From Mugil cephalus (Eukaryota; Chordata; Actinopteri; Mugiliformes; Mugilidae): 64,000 bases of DNA. The notes below the pieces were generated by a model. The model was not told the origin of the DNA, did not search any database, and worked only from the letters and a program-made list of their open reading frames with translations. The stretch covers positions 19,262,357 through 19,326,356 of the forward strand of contig NC_061789.1 in assembly GCF_022458985.1 (NCBI RefSeq). The letters are read 5' to 3'. The position numbers were made by a program, and so were the translations under genes. Of this stretch, positions 27,371 to 39,831 are shown piece after piece (the stretch's first letter is position 1; every line of letters begins with the position of its first letter).

Positions 27371-29129
27371 ACAGCTACATGTTTGCTTTGAAGTCCTGTC
27401 TGAGCCCAAAAAGGCATTTCTCTCTTCAGACAAAACATGCCCTCTCAAGGTCTCCCAGCAATGCCAGCTTGAAGGATTTTCAAAACTACAGGCTTCTTGT
27501 AAGCGAGTAATTTTTCACTGAGCGACTTAGAGTGAGAGTGAGGGAAAGGTGCCAAATTGGATATGTCGTACATATTGATGTGAAACTGTGTTTTCCCTCC
27601 GGGGTGCTTGGGATGATGCATGTGGATAGTGTGACAGCGCGGTAAGAAGAGAGGTGTGATGGAACACGGAGGTCAAAGGGTCATGTCAAAACCATAAACT
27701 ACAAAAGTCCCACACGCTGTGAACTGGTGACCTTTATCTCACGGGTTTGCGATGAATCAATTCAAAGGAGCACAGAGAGCTCATTAGGGATTCTTTAAGA
27801 AGTGAGCCACCCTCACTAGTTGTTCTGTTGGACCTCTTATTAACCCCCCTGCTCATTTGTTTACAAGACACACACAGCTCTCATTAAAAAGAAGCTCATC
27901 CAAACAGAGGAGAAAAGTTGCTGCTCTTATTGAAGCTCCTTCAGACCTCATATCTGGTATCGCTCTCCTGATTAGTAAATTCATCCCCGCTTCGAGTTTT
28001 ACCAGAATCAGATGTTTGTGTGCGCTCGCTAACAGCAGAGCCAAATTACGGCTGTAGTCCTCCCTCCAAAATCAGCATAACTGGGATGTTTCTTCTCCAT
28101 GCTGCTCGTATCGGTCCCAGAGGTATCTTTAGAGCACATTAATGGATTCTCCGCTGTTCAGGAAGAGAGTTATGGTTACAGCAAAAGCTTTCAGTGATTG
28201 ATATTTAAACTCCTTATGTGTGGTGTTGACTGTAATGGAATGAGATGCCTCTTTCAGGCTGCAGCTCTAAAGAGTGACAGAGTGCATGAGTGTAGAATGA
28301 CCTGAACGCCAAAGACAAAGCGGTCCTTGAAAGCTTCGTGATGATCTACGAACTATCTTTGAGGTGTGCTTTTCCTTACAGCAGACTCAGATGTTTCTTG
28401 CATAGGCTTAATGGAAATTACCTGGAGATTTTCCAACCACACAAAACTGAAATGAGTTTTCCACTGCCCCGCAGAATTCAGCTGTGAAAACACGAAGACA
28501 GAGGGACGTGTAAAAGCGGTTTGGTATTATCTAGTCCAAAAAAAGCTTCTCTATTACTGTAGAACATGAAATGAATCTAAAGAGAGCAATTTTCGACAAA
28601 TAATCAAGCCATTATCATTCATGACTCAATCACAGTGGAAATTACCAAGTCTCTGCTTGTGCCCAGCAGTGGAGAACAGACATGTAAGGCAACAAAAGGA
28701 TGATAATGGAGCTTGAACCATTTTGTGGCTCCGACGGGAGCGGCATTCATGTGCGTCACCGGGGCTTGGAGGGATATGGGCGGTCTGCCACATACCTGAG
28801 CCTGATTGAGTGCAAATTAAGTCTTTTTTTGTGATCTAAATGGAAGGCAAAGAATGAGTACAAACTAGACAACAATCTATCTGGAAGCAATATAATACCC
28901 AGGAATCGTGTCCCTTCTGAGCTATGACTAATTGACAAAAGTAGATTTCATAGTCTGGGCACAATGTGTTACTGGGAAAAAGAAAGCGGTGACACGGTCT
29001 TCTGAATTGTTAACGGGGTGACACGCGTGGAGGGGGCGGTGGGGTCACACCGCCTTTGGTCAGTCCAACGTTGAGGAGGTTTATGTTACAGATGTTTACT
29101 GAAAGTTGAGATTCATCTTCACTTAGGTA

Positions 29130-29356
29130 GGGCTAGTGGCACAATGGATAACACGTCTGAGTACGGATCAGAAGATTCTAGGTTCTTAATTCCTGGGTAG
29201 CTTGCAGAGCCTTTTGTTACAAAGTCTACATTTTATTGTACTTTTTTTTTTACTTTAAGGGTGGCGTTTCTATTCATAAGTGTTATTTAAATGTCTGCAT
29301 ATTTATGTGTGCCTTTAAGCTCACTCATAATGACAATAAAGATTCTTGATTCTTGA
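29130..29356 (+). mobile_element. tRNA-Arg(ACG)-derived element (SINE or tRNA pseudogene)
   Basis: Positions 29130-29204 follow the pattern of vertebrate tRNA-Arg(ACG). They include the A-box-like TGGCACAATGG and an anticodon arm TCTGA-GTACGGA-TCAGA with anticodon ACG. The T-arm is damaged: the loop TTCTTAATT is 9 nt instead of 7 and the B box GGTTCGA is lost. The acceptor stem has wobble pairs and one mismatch. An A/T-rich body follows, and the tail is AATAAAGATTCTTGATTCTTG with a repeated ATTCTTG unit, typical of SINE/LINE 3' ends. It is probably a SINE copy rather than a working tRNA. Confidence 0.5.
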
Positions 29357-32300
29357 TATACCTTGTTAAATGTCAGCCTTTAAGTTTAACTGTCCAACTG
29401 CTTTTTCTCGGATGCTCAGCACGAACATAAAAACTAAATGCTTCTGGGACTGTCTCGGTCCCACTCAGGCTTCCTGCCAAGTCATCAAACATGTCTTTGC
29501 GCATGATGCACGCTGGCTCGAGCTAGAATGTGACAGGATAATATTTCAGGTGCTTCAAAAGGAGTCATCTGGTTGCTGTTAGGGTGACTTATGGTGCAGT
29601 TGGTGGTGTGTGGATAAGCTGTTTGGATGGCTCGTGGTGTAGTTGGTGGTGTGTGGAAATGCTGTTTTGGATAGAGTGCGGTTGCCGGTGTCAGCGTGGC
29701 TCTAATCAGCTGTTGGCAAGCGGATGAGCGGGCGGTCTCTCCCCGCAGCGGCACCCCGGGTCGAAAGCCGGTTTGAAGTTTAATGATGCCAGCTGCCAGC
29801 TCCACCAGGCTGTGAGCGCTAACGAGCTGGCACTGGCGGCGGACTGGGCCACAGCGGCGGCACCTGGAAATGTAGCACACGTTTCAGAGGGGCGGGGCTC
29901 CGCCGGGGCTGCTGGTGGTGGTGGTGGTGGGGGGGGGGGGCTGTTGGAGACCCAGGACGGCACAGAAAGGCCCGCATCTCTTTGAAGAGCGCCCCAATTT
30001 CCATATTTCATTACGCACTGCTGACTGACAAGGCCCAGCCAGATGTTCTATTTTCAGCTATTTAAATTTTGACCTGCTTTCCTACCATGGATGCAAAAAG
30101 GAGAGAGAAAAAAAAACACATTTCATCAAAACACACAGATGCCAGGGATGATGGGAACTCAGAACTGGTGTGTCTAATAGCTATTATTGTTCATCTTCAC
30201 GTGTCTCTTTTCTTGTAAAACTCGCGTTTAATAATCGGACATTAATCACACTTTAACATACATATCCCTTTACACTACGGACATTTCGCTGACAGTCTAT
30301 CCTGAGGGGTTCACTGTCTCCCTCAAGGACAAGACTCAAATCTGAGTCCTTGTATTTATGAGACAGCCTCTAACCATCCAGCCAGTCTAGTGCTGAATTG
30401 GCTCCAAAGTGAGTGATGCATGCTCTGGAACACCACATAAAGCATGCTCGCACTCCCTCTTTGTCCCTGAGATATCGGAGATGATTAATACCTGTGGTAT
30501 TCCTGTTGAAATGGCTGTTAAATTGCAGCGTCCTTACTCAATCCCTCATGCAAAAATACACTGACAACCCTGACCTTTTTGTGCATCTGCCACAAATGGC
30601 ACTTTGTCATCCTCAGTGAGCAGACTTCAAGGATCAATATAGTTTTGTCGGAATAAAACTTGCACGACAAACTCGGCGTTTGCCGGATCTGCATGTGCAT
30701 CCCCGTCTGGGGTTTGGGGAGGCGAAGGACTCCTGGAAGAGGGGTGGGGGGGTGGGTGGGGGGGTGATGGAGATGGCGAAACAGTGATGGAGAAGAACAA
30801 AGGATGAAACAGGGGTGAAACACAGCGAGACTGAGTGGAGAGCAGCTCTAAGTTGAAACCCCAAATGGCAAAAAAAAAAAAAAAAAAATGAGAGGCGCTC
30901 TCTGTGTGAGAATCACAGTGAGAAAGGCTTGCACTCATTACTCAACCCAGCTCACAGCAGGGGAGGGAAAGCAGTTTATTCCTTTAGTAATGCATATGTG
31001 AGTGTGCGCGCGCGTGTCTGTGTCTGACTCTGACTGAGCGAAAATAGAAAGGTAATTGAGAAGCAACTAAGTCATTACAAAGGCAATATTGACACAGAGA
31101 TAAAAGGGGATGAAATCCACCACTCAGATTTCTCTATCTCTCTCTCTCTGGAATACTGGTTCGCCTGCACCGGCAATTTGTGTCAGATGTTTTTTTATTT
31201 GTGGACACTTCAGATGTTGAAGTTGTCGATACAACATATTCATATTCATATTGAGCATGAACTTCAGTGGTATATTCTGTGATGTAATTTCTCCAGTTAA
31301 TGTAAAAGTAGAAACAAACGGTAGAAAGTAGAAAAGGGAATGTTGAGATATTTCTTTTTGGTGTAGTTAATCTTCTGCTTTTAAATCAAATAAATCCTGA
31401 ATATTAATGGAACAATTGTTGTGGCAAGATTTAGAATTTTAACCTATACTAAACATGTTAAATAAATCAAAGGAGCATCCATCCCCTTTGTAGCTGCACT
31501 AGTCAGATGTCAAAGACCTGAAGAAAGGTGAATATTATTCAAATCATAATTATTCTTGGCAGTGATGAATCAATAAAAAGCAGTAATCTTGGCACACTAA
31601 CAAAGTTCAGGATTTGCAGAATTGAATTTAAATACATAAAAATACTAAAAGAGTACACAAGTGATGCACTTGTTGCTGACAGACTACTGCATACTCAGTA
31701 TGGCATGATCTATGTGTGCATTCTGTGGCTTGTTCATTAATCATTCCCTCTCTTCCACACACTGTGCCCAAACTCACGCAAGCCCACTGAAGGTGTTTTA
31801 GTAAGCTGGTATGAATGGACTCTCTGCACTCGCTCATGTTTCTGGATCGCCCGACCTTTGCCGTGACCTTTGGAAGACAATCTGCAGCAGCAGCAATCGC
31901 CTTGTGCCTCGCTTCACATTATTTCGCCTCATTATTTTTTCAATGTTACCTTTGCAGTGTGGCTGAAAAGGGCTGGAATCATCAGAGGCGTCAGGGGTCA
32001 GAAGGACGAGGGTAAAGATGCAGGTCAGCTCGGCTCTACGCTGGTGTTCTGCCGGTTTCCTCAGAGATTTCGCTGCAAGGAAGCCATTTGAACTCGGAAC
32101 ACTTCAGCTGTCTGTCAAACGCGGCGCCTCGGTGTTCACTATCTGTATTCATGACAAAGAAAGCTCTTCATTCAGTTTTAATGGGTGAGATAACACAGGT
32201 TTAATGTCGAGCAAGGAAATCATTTACATTTGTCAGGAAAATAACCCTCTGCACCGCAGCTCGTGTTTTTCATCCAGACTTAAATCTGTGGAATTTGCCA

Positions 32301-33876
32301 TTCACCAGTTTTGGTGATCTTTGTTTCAAGCAGACATAGATTCAGAATTTACCTCATACATTTGATTTCTTCCTCAATATAAACCGTAGTTATCTTCAGG
32401 GATTCCTTGGCTTTTATTTGGTGCTATCACCTGTGAGTAGTATCTTAAATAATCTGAATGTATTCCCATCCACCTCTGCAAGGCTTTATATTTGTCATTT
32501 TTTATTTTATATTTGTTCTAACAAGCGTTTCCAAAAAGCTTGTAAACATATTAATGTTAACATGAAAATGACAACAAAAAGGCTTCAATTTAATGTATTT
32601 ATTGTCCAGAAGTAGCAAAGTTGAATTACAAAATCACTCCTGCAAATTTTTGAAAACTCTGTTAAAGAAAATGGATTTTTAAAGAAAAGTGAAAATCCAG
32701 CAACTTTTAATATTACATAATAGAACCATCTTGCCTGGTTAATGATCAGTTTGTAGTTTGTAAAGAAAGCCAACACATGAGTGAGAGGATGAAATAAGGG
32801 AGAAGGTTTTCTTCTCAGAGCAAGTTCTTACTCAAACAGCCACTGGTGCGAGGTGACATGAACAGATTACCACTTGCTTCAAACGGTGTGAAAGTCTGAT
32901 GTTACATAAACCACTAAAAAAGGCAATTCTGTTTTGTTTCTAATAACTTATTTGAACTGGGTGTAATAATCCAGGTACAAAGACTGAGTGCTCAACCAAC
33001 ACACTGAAATAATTCTAATGCTCCAAAATGAAACTGTGTTACATGCTGTGCTTGAAGTTAATTTTCATTTCTGAAGGTGAATAACAAGAGATCTTGTGTG
33101 TGTGTGGAACACTCCAGCCATGGAGAGGGTGGGTGAAGATTCAGACGTGGGCTTCTATTCAAATATGAAGGTCTCCTTGACATTTTCTACACTGCGTTAG
33201 CTGCTCATCCTTGTCGCATTTCTCCAAGCGGCACATGGAACAGCGTGACCTGTTGACATTTACGAACTCATCTGGCTGAGAGCGATGGCATTCTATAAGG
33301 AGAAACACCTCCTAACATTCCAGCACAATACCCGCTTGCTCAGTGCGTAACATATGAACATGTTATTGCTTTAAACGAAGGCAAGCCAACCTTTGCAGGA
33401 GAGTCGTGTGGTTTGGCTCCTCGGCTTAAGGTGAAGAAATGCTCCAGAGATTAAAGCAAAAATGGGCAGCGGATGTCATAAACGTGACTAAATAGTTTGA
33501 GTTTCATCACCATACCTTCTAAAATTGCCAAAGCTGCCACCAGAGGGAGTCAACTGTCTTCCTTGCTGGCTGAAGTCTGCCCCCAACTTACCAATAAGGC
33601 ACTGAATAGGAGCCAGTAATAGTGTAGCATGCACTTCCCCAACAGCTGGGTTAAGTGAAGACAAGTAAATTGATGTGAAAGCAAAACAGATAGAGTAACA
33701 ACAGAGCATGATGTTAACTGTAAACAAAGGGTGGAAGTTGGCCTGTAAAGTGATGCATGTATTGTATGTTCTTGGCAGTGACAAAACAAAAGCATGAAAA
33801 CAAAGTTCCCAAAAATAAAAATCACCACAAACAAAACCGCATGTTTTCTCTGTATGGAGGAGAGAGACTCCTTTAG
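29357..33876. other. Intergenic stretch, nothing recognised
   Basis: Contains a GC-rich patch (29650-29980) ending in a (GGT)n/poly-G run near 29917-29941, a G-rich block at 30741-30767, a poly-A run near 30870-30888 and a (TC)n near 31135-31149. No exon is supported. The right end abuts the ndufa4 polyadenylation signal. Confidence 0.55.
30741..30767 (+). repeat. G-rich block with G-quadruplex potential
   Basis: Five or more G runs separated by single T or A bases (GGGGTGGGGGGGTGGGTGGG and onward). This meets the usual four-run pattern for an intramolecular G-quadruplex. No gene is close. Confidence 0.6.
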
Positions 33877-33882
33877 TTTATT
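33877..33882 (-). terminator. Polyadenylation signal of ndufa4
   Basis: TTTATT on the plus strand is AATAAA on the minus strand. It lies about 160 nt beyond the ndufa4 stop codon, a normal distance for a short 3' UTR. Confidence 0.6.
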
Positions 33883-34043
33883 GAAAATATAAACTCAATT
33901 TCAAAAAGCCAATGGGATGCAATGAAAATGAGATATGGATCTGTGCGGGTTTTGCTTCTGCGTCTCAAGATTCCCATGTAAAGTTTTGATTAAAGCTGTT
34001 TGTGCGGTTCAGCTTCTCTTTGTGCTTTTGTTCCAGCAGAGCT

Positions 34044-35342
34044 TTAGAAGTCAGGGCGGTCCTTCTTCAACTTGCTGTAGTCCATGTTGACTGCGAAAAA
34101 CTGAGAAAATAAAAACAAACATTTTAACTATTAAAATAAGTCACTTTAAGGGGGTTTGGATCATTTATTGGGGTAAATTTAGAGACCCCTCCCAGAGTTA
34201 GATTTTTTTTAAAAGAACAGGTTAATAAAGCGTGTATTGTCTTCTTCAAACACTATTTCTACTGATCAAGCCGTTGAAGCTAATGAGTTTATCAGATTTG
34301 TGACTGCCGGTTAGCATTAACCCGATTATGTCCTTTGATTAACCCAAGTGATGGAATTAACCAGGGATCAGCAGCACTATTGGCAAAGATTCATAATACA
34401 ATCCCTGGATAAGCAGACACAACTTCAGCACAGAAAATCAAGAACACCAAAAGTGACTGAAGCACACCTTGTACTGATCAGTCGGGCCAAGTTTGTTCCA
34501 GGGCTCTGGGTTATTCTTGCGATCCCAGCTGTAAAGACAAAGAACGTTACTCATAGTTATAACACTACAAAGTAGATGAACACAACACAAGTAAAAAGCA
34601 TTCAAGATGCATTATACTCATACTTAATGGAATCCTTACCAGACATCGGGGTTTCTCAAGCCCAAACGAGCCAGATACATCATGGACATCGCTGCCCCTC
34701 CACCAATGAAGATGAAGAGGGGGATCAACTGTAAGGGATGAAGAAACCTTCTGTTAACGAAGAGAGCAACACACAGAGAGCAACACACTGTGGCTAACCC
34801 ACCTCTAACTTCACCTCTACGTTGATATGAGCCTGTTTACAACATCTCATGACATATTTACTCCGGTTAACTCCTCGGAGTAATAAGTTTCACAAAAGTA
34901 ACATTTTAGTTTCTAATGGTTCGTGTTTGAAAACGCTACTCGTTAACGTTACTTATCCAGCTAACTTCCTAGCTAACCAGCAGCTGCTATTTACAATATC
35001 CCAGAATAACCACTGCCGTGTGTGGGGGACCTTGACATTATGGACTCCTATCAATTACAGTAGTCTTGACAAATTGGTCATTAGAATTCTGTTTTAATCC
35101 ACAAAATACACTAATTACGCTAGCATCTCCAGTGGCTACCTGTTTACCGTTTTCTCAAAGTCAGTGCGGTCAAAGTACTAGCTTCCTAAAGCTAACTAGT
35201 TTAGCTAAGCTAAGTTAGCCACAAAAATTCTCAGATGATCCAGGTTCAGTAAAAGTCATCAGAAAAGAACCTTTCCCGAATATAACTGAGCTATACTTAC
35301 AGCTGGGTGGCTTTTAAGTTGTTTGCGGACCACGGCGAGCAT
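34044..35342 (-). CDS. ndufa4: Cytochrome c oxidase associated subunit NDUFA4 (COXFA4)
   Basis: NDUFA4 is a small inner-mitochondrial-membrane protein, first assigned to complex I and now treated as a subunit of cytochrome c oxidase. Four coding exons are visible: 35301-35342, 34640-34728, 34468-34528 and 34044-34100, all with GT-AG sites and matching phases. They give 82 residues (human has 81). It starts [15 protein letters not shown] single membrane segment follows (about 15-38, [20 protein letters not shown]). Next come the family motif [20 protein letters not shown], where the Cys codon is split between exons 2 and 3, and the end KLKKDRPDF. The LIPLFIFIG segment favours NDUFA4 over the paralogues NDUFA4L2 and NMES1. 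The first ATG follows a short purine-rich leader, so the start is secure. It is the last of four minus-strand genes, about 1.5 kb from the end of slc35b1. Confidence 0.95.
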
Positions 35343-36872
35343 TTTAACCCTTTTAATGGCCGATTTATCCCAATTTGTACAGAAATAAATGGATTACGAG
35401 GACTGCTGCCAAACCGATGCGCAATTTAATCTGCTACTAGAGCGACAGGAAGAAGCGGACAAATAGGGTGCTACACAGACTGCCTGAACGATAGTTTGGA
35501 AAAATACACGATTCATAAATATTGTGTGTAATATTCGTGGTTTATATTTGGTGCAAATGATAATAACAAAATCTTGTTTGAACGGCTGTATTTCTACACT
35601 GCCGATATCAGTCGAAGGTGAATTTTCACTCAACATTTTAATCTGGCAAATTTTAAGTGAATTCACCTTAATTGCTCAATACACGCCAAACAAAAACATA
35701 ATTGCACCAAAAATATGGAGCAATTATTAGAATGCTATGTTACAGTCCAAATGTACACGTTTAATGCAATATGTGCATTTAGCGAATGACGTTTCCACAT
35801 ACTGTAACAATATCGTAGATATGTATAATCTTAATGTCTTATTAATGCTTCCTCATCCCAAATTGTTAATTCTTTGTAAATAATTTACTCAGTTAGACAT
35901 GAATTAGCAGTCAGTGATGTGATGGAGATAACAGACACAATCTACGTTGGTTTGATCTATTCTGTCTGTTAAGTGTGTCCAGCTGAAATGTCTGTATTTT
36001 AACACAGCGGGGGCGCTGTTGTCCTCTTTGAGAACTATTGTATTTTCAGACAAAGGTCCTGTCAACTCTTTATCATTAGCCACGATCACTGGTAAGCAAA
36101 TATATAAATATATGAGTAGGCGATGATAATACTTTACATAATGCAGCATTAATATGTAATATATTTCTATTTGGATAATGCTGCTACCAATCATACGAAA
36201 GTGATGTGAAACCAATGGATTAGGAACAAAACCACAAACCAACATGAAACATAATGTCCCTTTTATGGCAAGTTATTTTCAGCTAGTAGAAAATAAAAGT
36301 AAAAACAATGCAACAATAAGGTTGGACATGACACGACAGGCTACATATAACCGTTGAAAATTTATAAATGGCATGACTAATTGTTTTGTAAGAAATTACT
36401 TATGTGTCATTATTACATTTGTAAACCATTCATAAGTTCATAAGAGTGATGCTGGAAATGAAGTTCATAGGCTTTGTTTGGTTCAATGTACATCCAAAGG
36501 AGGTGAGCTGGTTTCAGAAATGATTTGTCTACATACAGTAGTTTTTCAACCTGTATATTTCAACCGGTCAAATTTCCTCCACAAAAGCATGGTAACTTGT
36601 GGTTATGTTAATGACTCATCACAGTTCATTCTGGACTTGATCCCGAATAAAACATGGCTCCTCAGTACATCAACAGTACACAACAAAACTGGAGTTGAAA
36701 ACTATGAAGACTGTCTTTTAAATACAGATAAATATCTGACCATACTTGAACAGATCATAGGCACATACAGCATGCCTGTACAAGATGTCTTATGAAAATA
36801 AGATACTGGCTAAATAGTGTTTCCATTTGATCTTAAGTTCAGTCTCTCTTTTTTTCGTGTGCTCCAGATGTT
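35343..36872. other. ndufa4 promoter side and slc35b1 3' flank
   Basis: The first 100-150 bases next to the ndufa4 start probably hold its promoter and leader. The rest, up to the slc35b1 stop codon, should contain the slc35b1 3' UTR. A clear AATAAA on the minus strand is not obvious close to the stop. Plus-strand ORFs such as 36478-36795 have no recognisable product. Confidence 0.5.
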
Positions 36873-39746
36873 TTAATGTGTTGTCTTCTTGGGCGCCTTC
36901 CCAAATTTAGCATCCAATCCAAGACCTAAAATAAGAAAAACAGGTGAAGCATGAATAAGATGAGCAAAAGACAGTCGCAGGTAAACACTGATTATTTTAC
37001 ACTCTAGATTGTAGCCTGCACTAATGAAAAAGTGGGACCACAGAACAAAGGCAGGTGGCAGAGAAAGTGAGACATACAGACATTAGCTATAAATCCTGAA
37101 AGTGATAAATTAGAATGAGTTCTCACCGAGGAACACCAGGATGGTGCCAACCCACTGCATTGAACTCATGACATTTCCAAACAAAATAACAGAGCCAAGG
37201 ATGGTGAAGAACTTCCTTGTGGTGGTGACGATGGAGCAAGTCAGAGGACCAAAGTAGACCACTGTCATGAAGATGAAGGTCTGACGAAGGATTCAAAATA
37301 AAAACAACATTTAGACAAAAGCTGTCACTAAAATCAAAATACTAGATTATTTTTCACAACACAAAAGACCATGGAACATTCTTTAACACATAAACAAAAT
37401 TGACCACATTCGTCATTCATCCCACACCCACCTGGCCTAAAGCACTGGTCAATCCAAAAAGAAGAATATTGTAGAAGATCCTGGGGTGGCGCTCTGTAAA
37501 ACTCAGAAACTCCCACACTTCCCCTGTCCACAGCACAGCTGGCAGAAGAGAGAATGATAAAATAAGTGCCATTTCAAAAAGATTGTTGTTCTAATATGCC
37601 TCGAAAATCAAGTCTGGGATCATAGTGCGAGTGTATGGCAACACCAAGTGGTTTAACAAAGCAACAGCAGTTAGATGAATGCATGTGGTGTGACTCATTC
37701 GAAGGATTGGAGGTATACGAATACCTTTGCATCTTGGGAAAAAACAAATTTCAAAGCCAAACTCAGAATGTGTATGATGAAACCAGGAGTATATGTTCAA
37801 ATGTGTACATTTAAAACCAAACATGAGAGCCCTTTTAAGGTATTTTATTACAAACTAGAACTGTCCTTAACGCTTAGGACAAAACAGCTTTTTAATGTGG
37901 CCTATGAAAGAAGGAAGCACATGTTCAGGAAGGATGGAAACACAATGAGAGACAGCAGACACTGCCTGCTAGTTAAAAGAACATATTCTCAGTTTCTCAT
38001 ATTGGCTTTGACCTTTTGATTTTTATCTTACAGCCCATTAGTGTCCAGCCTTAGAAAGCCCCTCATTATAGCATTTGTTTTATGTGCCTTACTCTTCGGT
38101 ATATTATAGCAATCACACAACAGAACCGAGGGCTCTGAGGTGCTGGATAGCTTATCAATAAAGATAACACACAATACTTTGCCTTGACTGAATTAATGAG
38201 TTTATAACTAGTGAGAAAACATTGTTCACGTTTTCTGTCTCTAAGGCAGCACTTCGTTCTGTGAATGGCCTTCGGCTACTGCATCACAGATTGAGTCCAT
38301 GTAAGAAACAACTCACTATAAACATTTAAGAATAATAATTTAAAGCTTGAGGTTGATTAGTTGTTGAAGCAACTGAGAAAACAGAAACAGAATAATACCT
38401 TTTATTTAAAATAACATATTTAAGTTAAACTTTATAAACTATATAGAGAAAGCATAATTCAAACTTTGCAATGTTCTCATTAACTGAGAAAGACTCAACA
38501 CTACATTTGATGCGTCAGTGTTTCTGTTTCAGTCTGCAACATTTTGGCAGTACTGAGCCTCACCAAGGTGATTTTGCTCATTAGTGTCTCCTCTCTGGCT
38601 GCAGGTGCGCCACTCAGTGAAATGGCCTGATGTAGTTTTGGTTCTGACAGACTGTCTATGCGATGGGAGTTTGGCAAAGAGTACGAGTGACTCACCTAGC
38701 CCCAGCACTAGTGTGGACCACATGTTGATGTTCAGCATCATGTGGTTGGCACCTGTCTGGAAACGAGCCCTCATGTGGTCCTGGGCCACGCCCGTCAAAC
38801 CGTCCAGTGTCAGAGAGACCAACTACGATACAGCAAAACACACAAGCAAGACACAAGATGAAATGTCACAGTAACCATGGCTCCAGGAGGGGGTTGAGAT
38901 AGATAGGCACCATTCAGTATGATAACAGTGGATTATATGTTAACTCACCAGCAGAATCTCTCCAAAGCCAAACCCATGGTCATCTGCAACAGCTGAACTC
39001 TTGTTGGGTTTATAGAGGAACAGAGCAACACCGCTCACAATCAGCAACACGCACAGGTACTTAGCCATTGGATACCTCTTCCTCAGTATTGTCACACCAA
39101 GTATCATCACTGCAACAACAAAAGAAAAATGTAATGCAGTTTTTTAAATCTATAAATACCACCAAGGACATAGTGTAAGGCCTTCTCCGTGAGAGTGAAA
39201 CACATGAGAACGTGGAAGTGTGTGCTTGTTTTAAATGTGTAACAAGAGATAACCAAGCTGTGAGAGGCGAGACATAAACTTCATGAACAAACAGAACATA
39301 GTGTAACCAGCCGCATATGTTCCACATACGTTTCAAGTCCACACACTTGAAACGCATACTCAGTATTTGACTTGGTAAATGTTTACACTCTACTACGACG
39401 CTATGCAGATTCTGAAATAGTTAACATTGACCGAACACAGAGCCCGACACTTCTATTAAAATCAGAAAAGAAAGAAATGCAGTTACAAAAGTTACTTATT
39501 AATTATACATTATATATCGCTGTTCATCCCAGACTCTTTTTCACAATCTCTGGCATGCTTTACTATGTATTTCCAACATATCTTCGACAATGAGTACTTT
39601 TAATTGTAATCATGTTTGTAAAATCGCATCATGAATATAATGTGCCAAAAACAAGAAGAAATGACATAATAGATCAAATTTACCTGGTATGGGCTTGCAG
39701 GATTTCCCCAACACCTGTCACAACAAACGGACAGATTAATAAGCAC

Positions 39747-39831
<85 letters not shown>

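Larger units (their letters stand above)
18413..29129. other. Intergenic stretch, no gene recognised
   Basis: Mostly AT-rich single-copy-like DNA. It includes a long TA microsatellite (19638-19744), segments reminiscent of decayed fish repeats near 20200-20400 and 21795-21900, and a retroelement-type tail at 24024-24052 with ATAAATAAAATTGAATTGAA. None has a coding ORF. A GC-richer patch is listed separately. Confidence 0.5.

Noticed and set aside
26762..27521. Overlapping ORFs up to 164 codons on both strands
   Set aside because: A GC-rich patch leaves several frames open at once. No translation looks like a known domain and no splice structure was convincing.
29130..29204. Functional tRNA-Arg gene
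   Set aside because: The T-loop is two bases too long, the B box is lost and the acceptor stem is imperfect.
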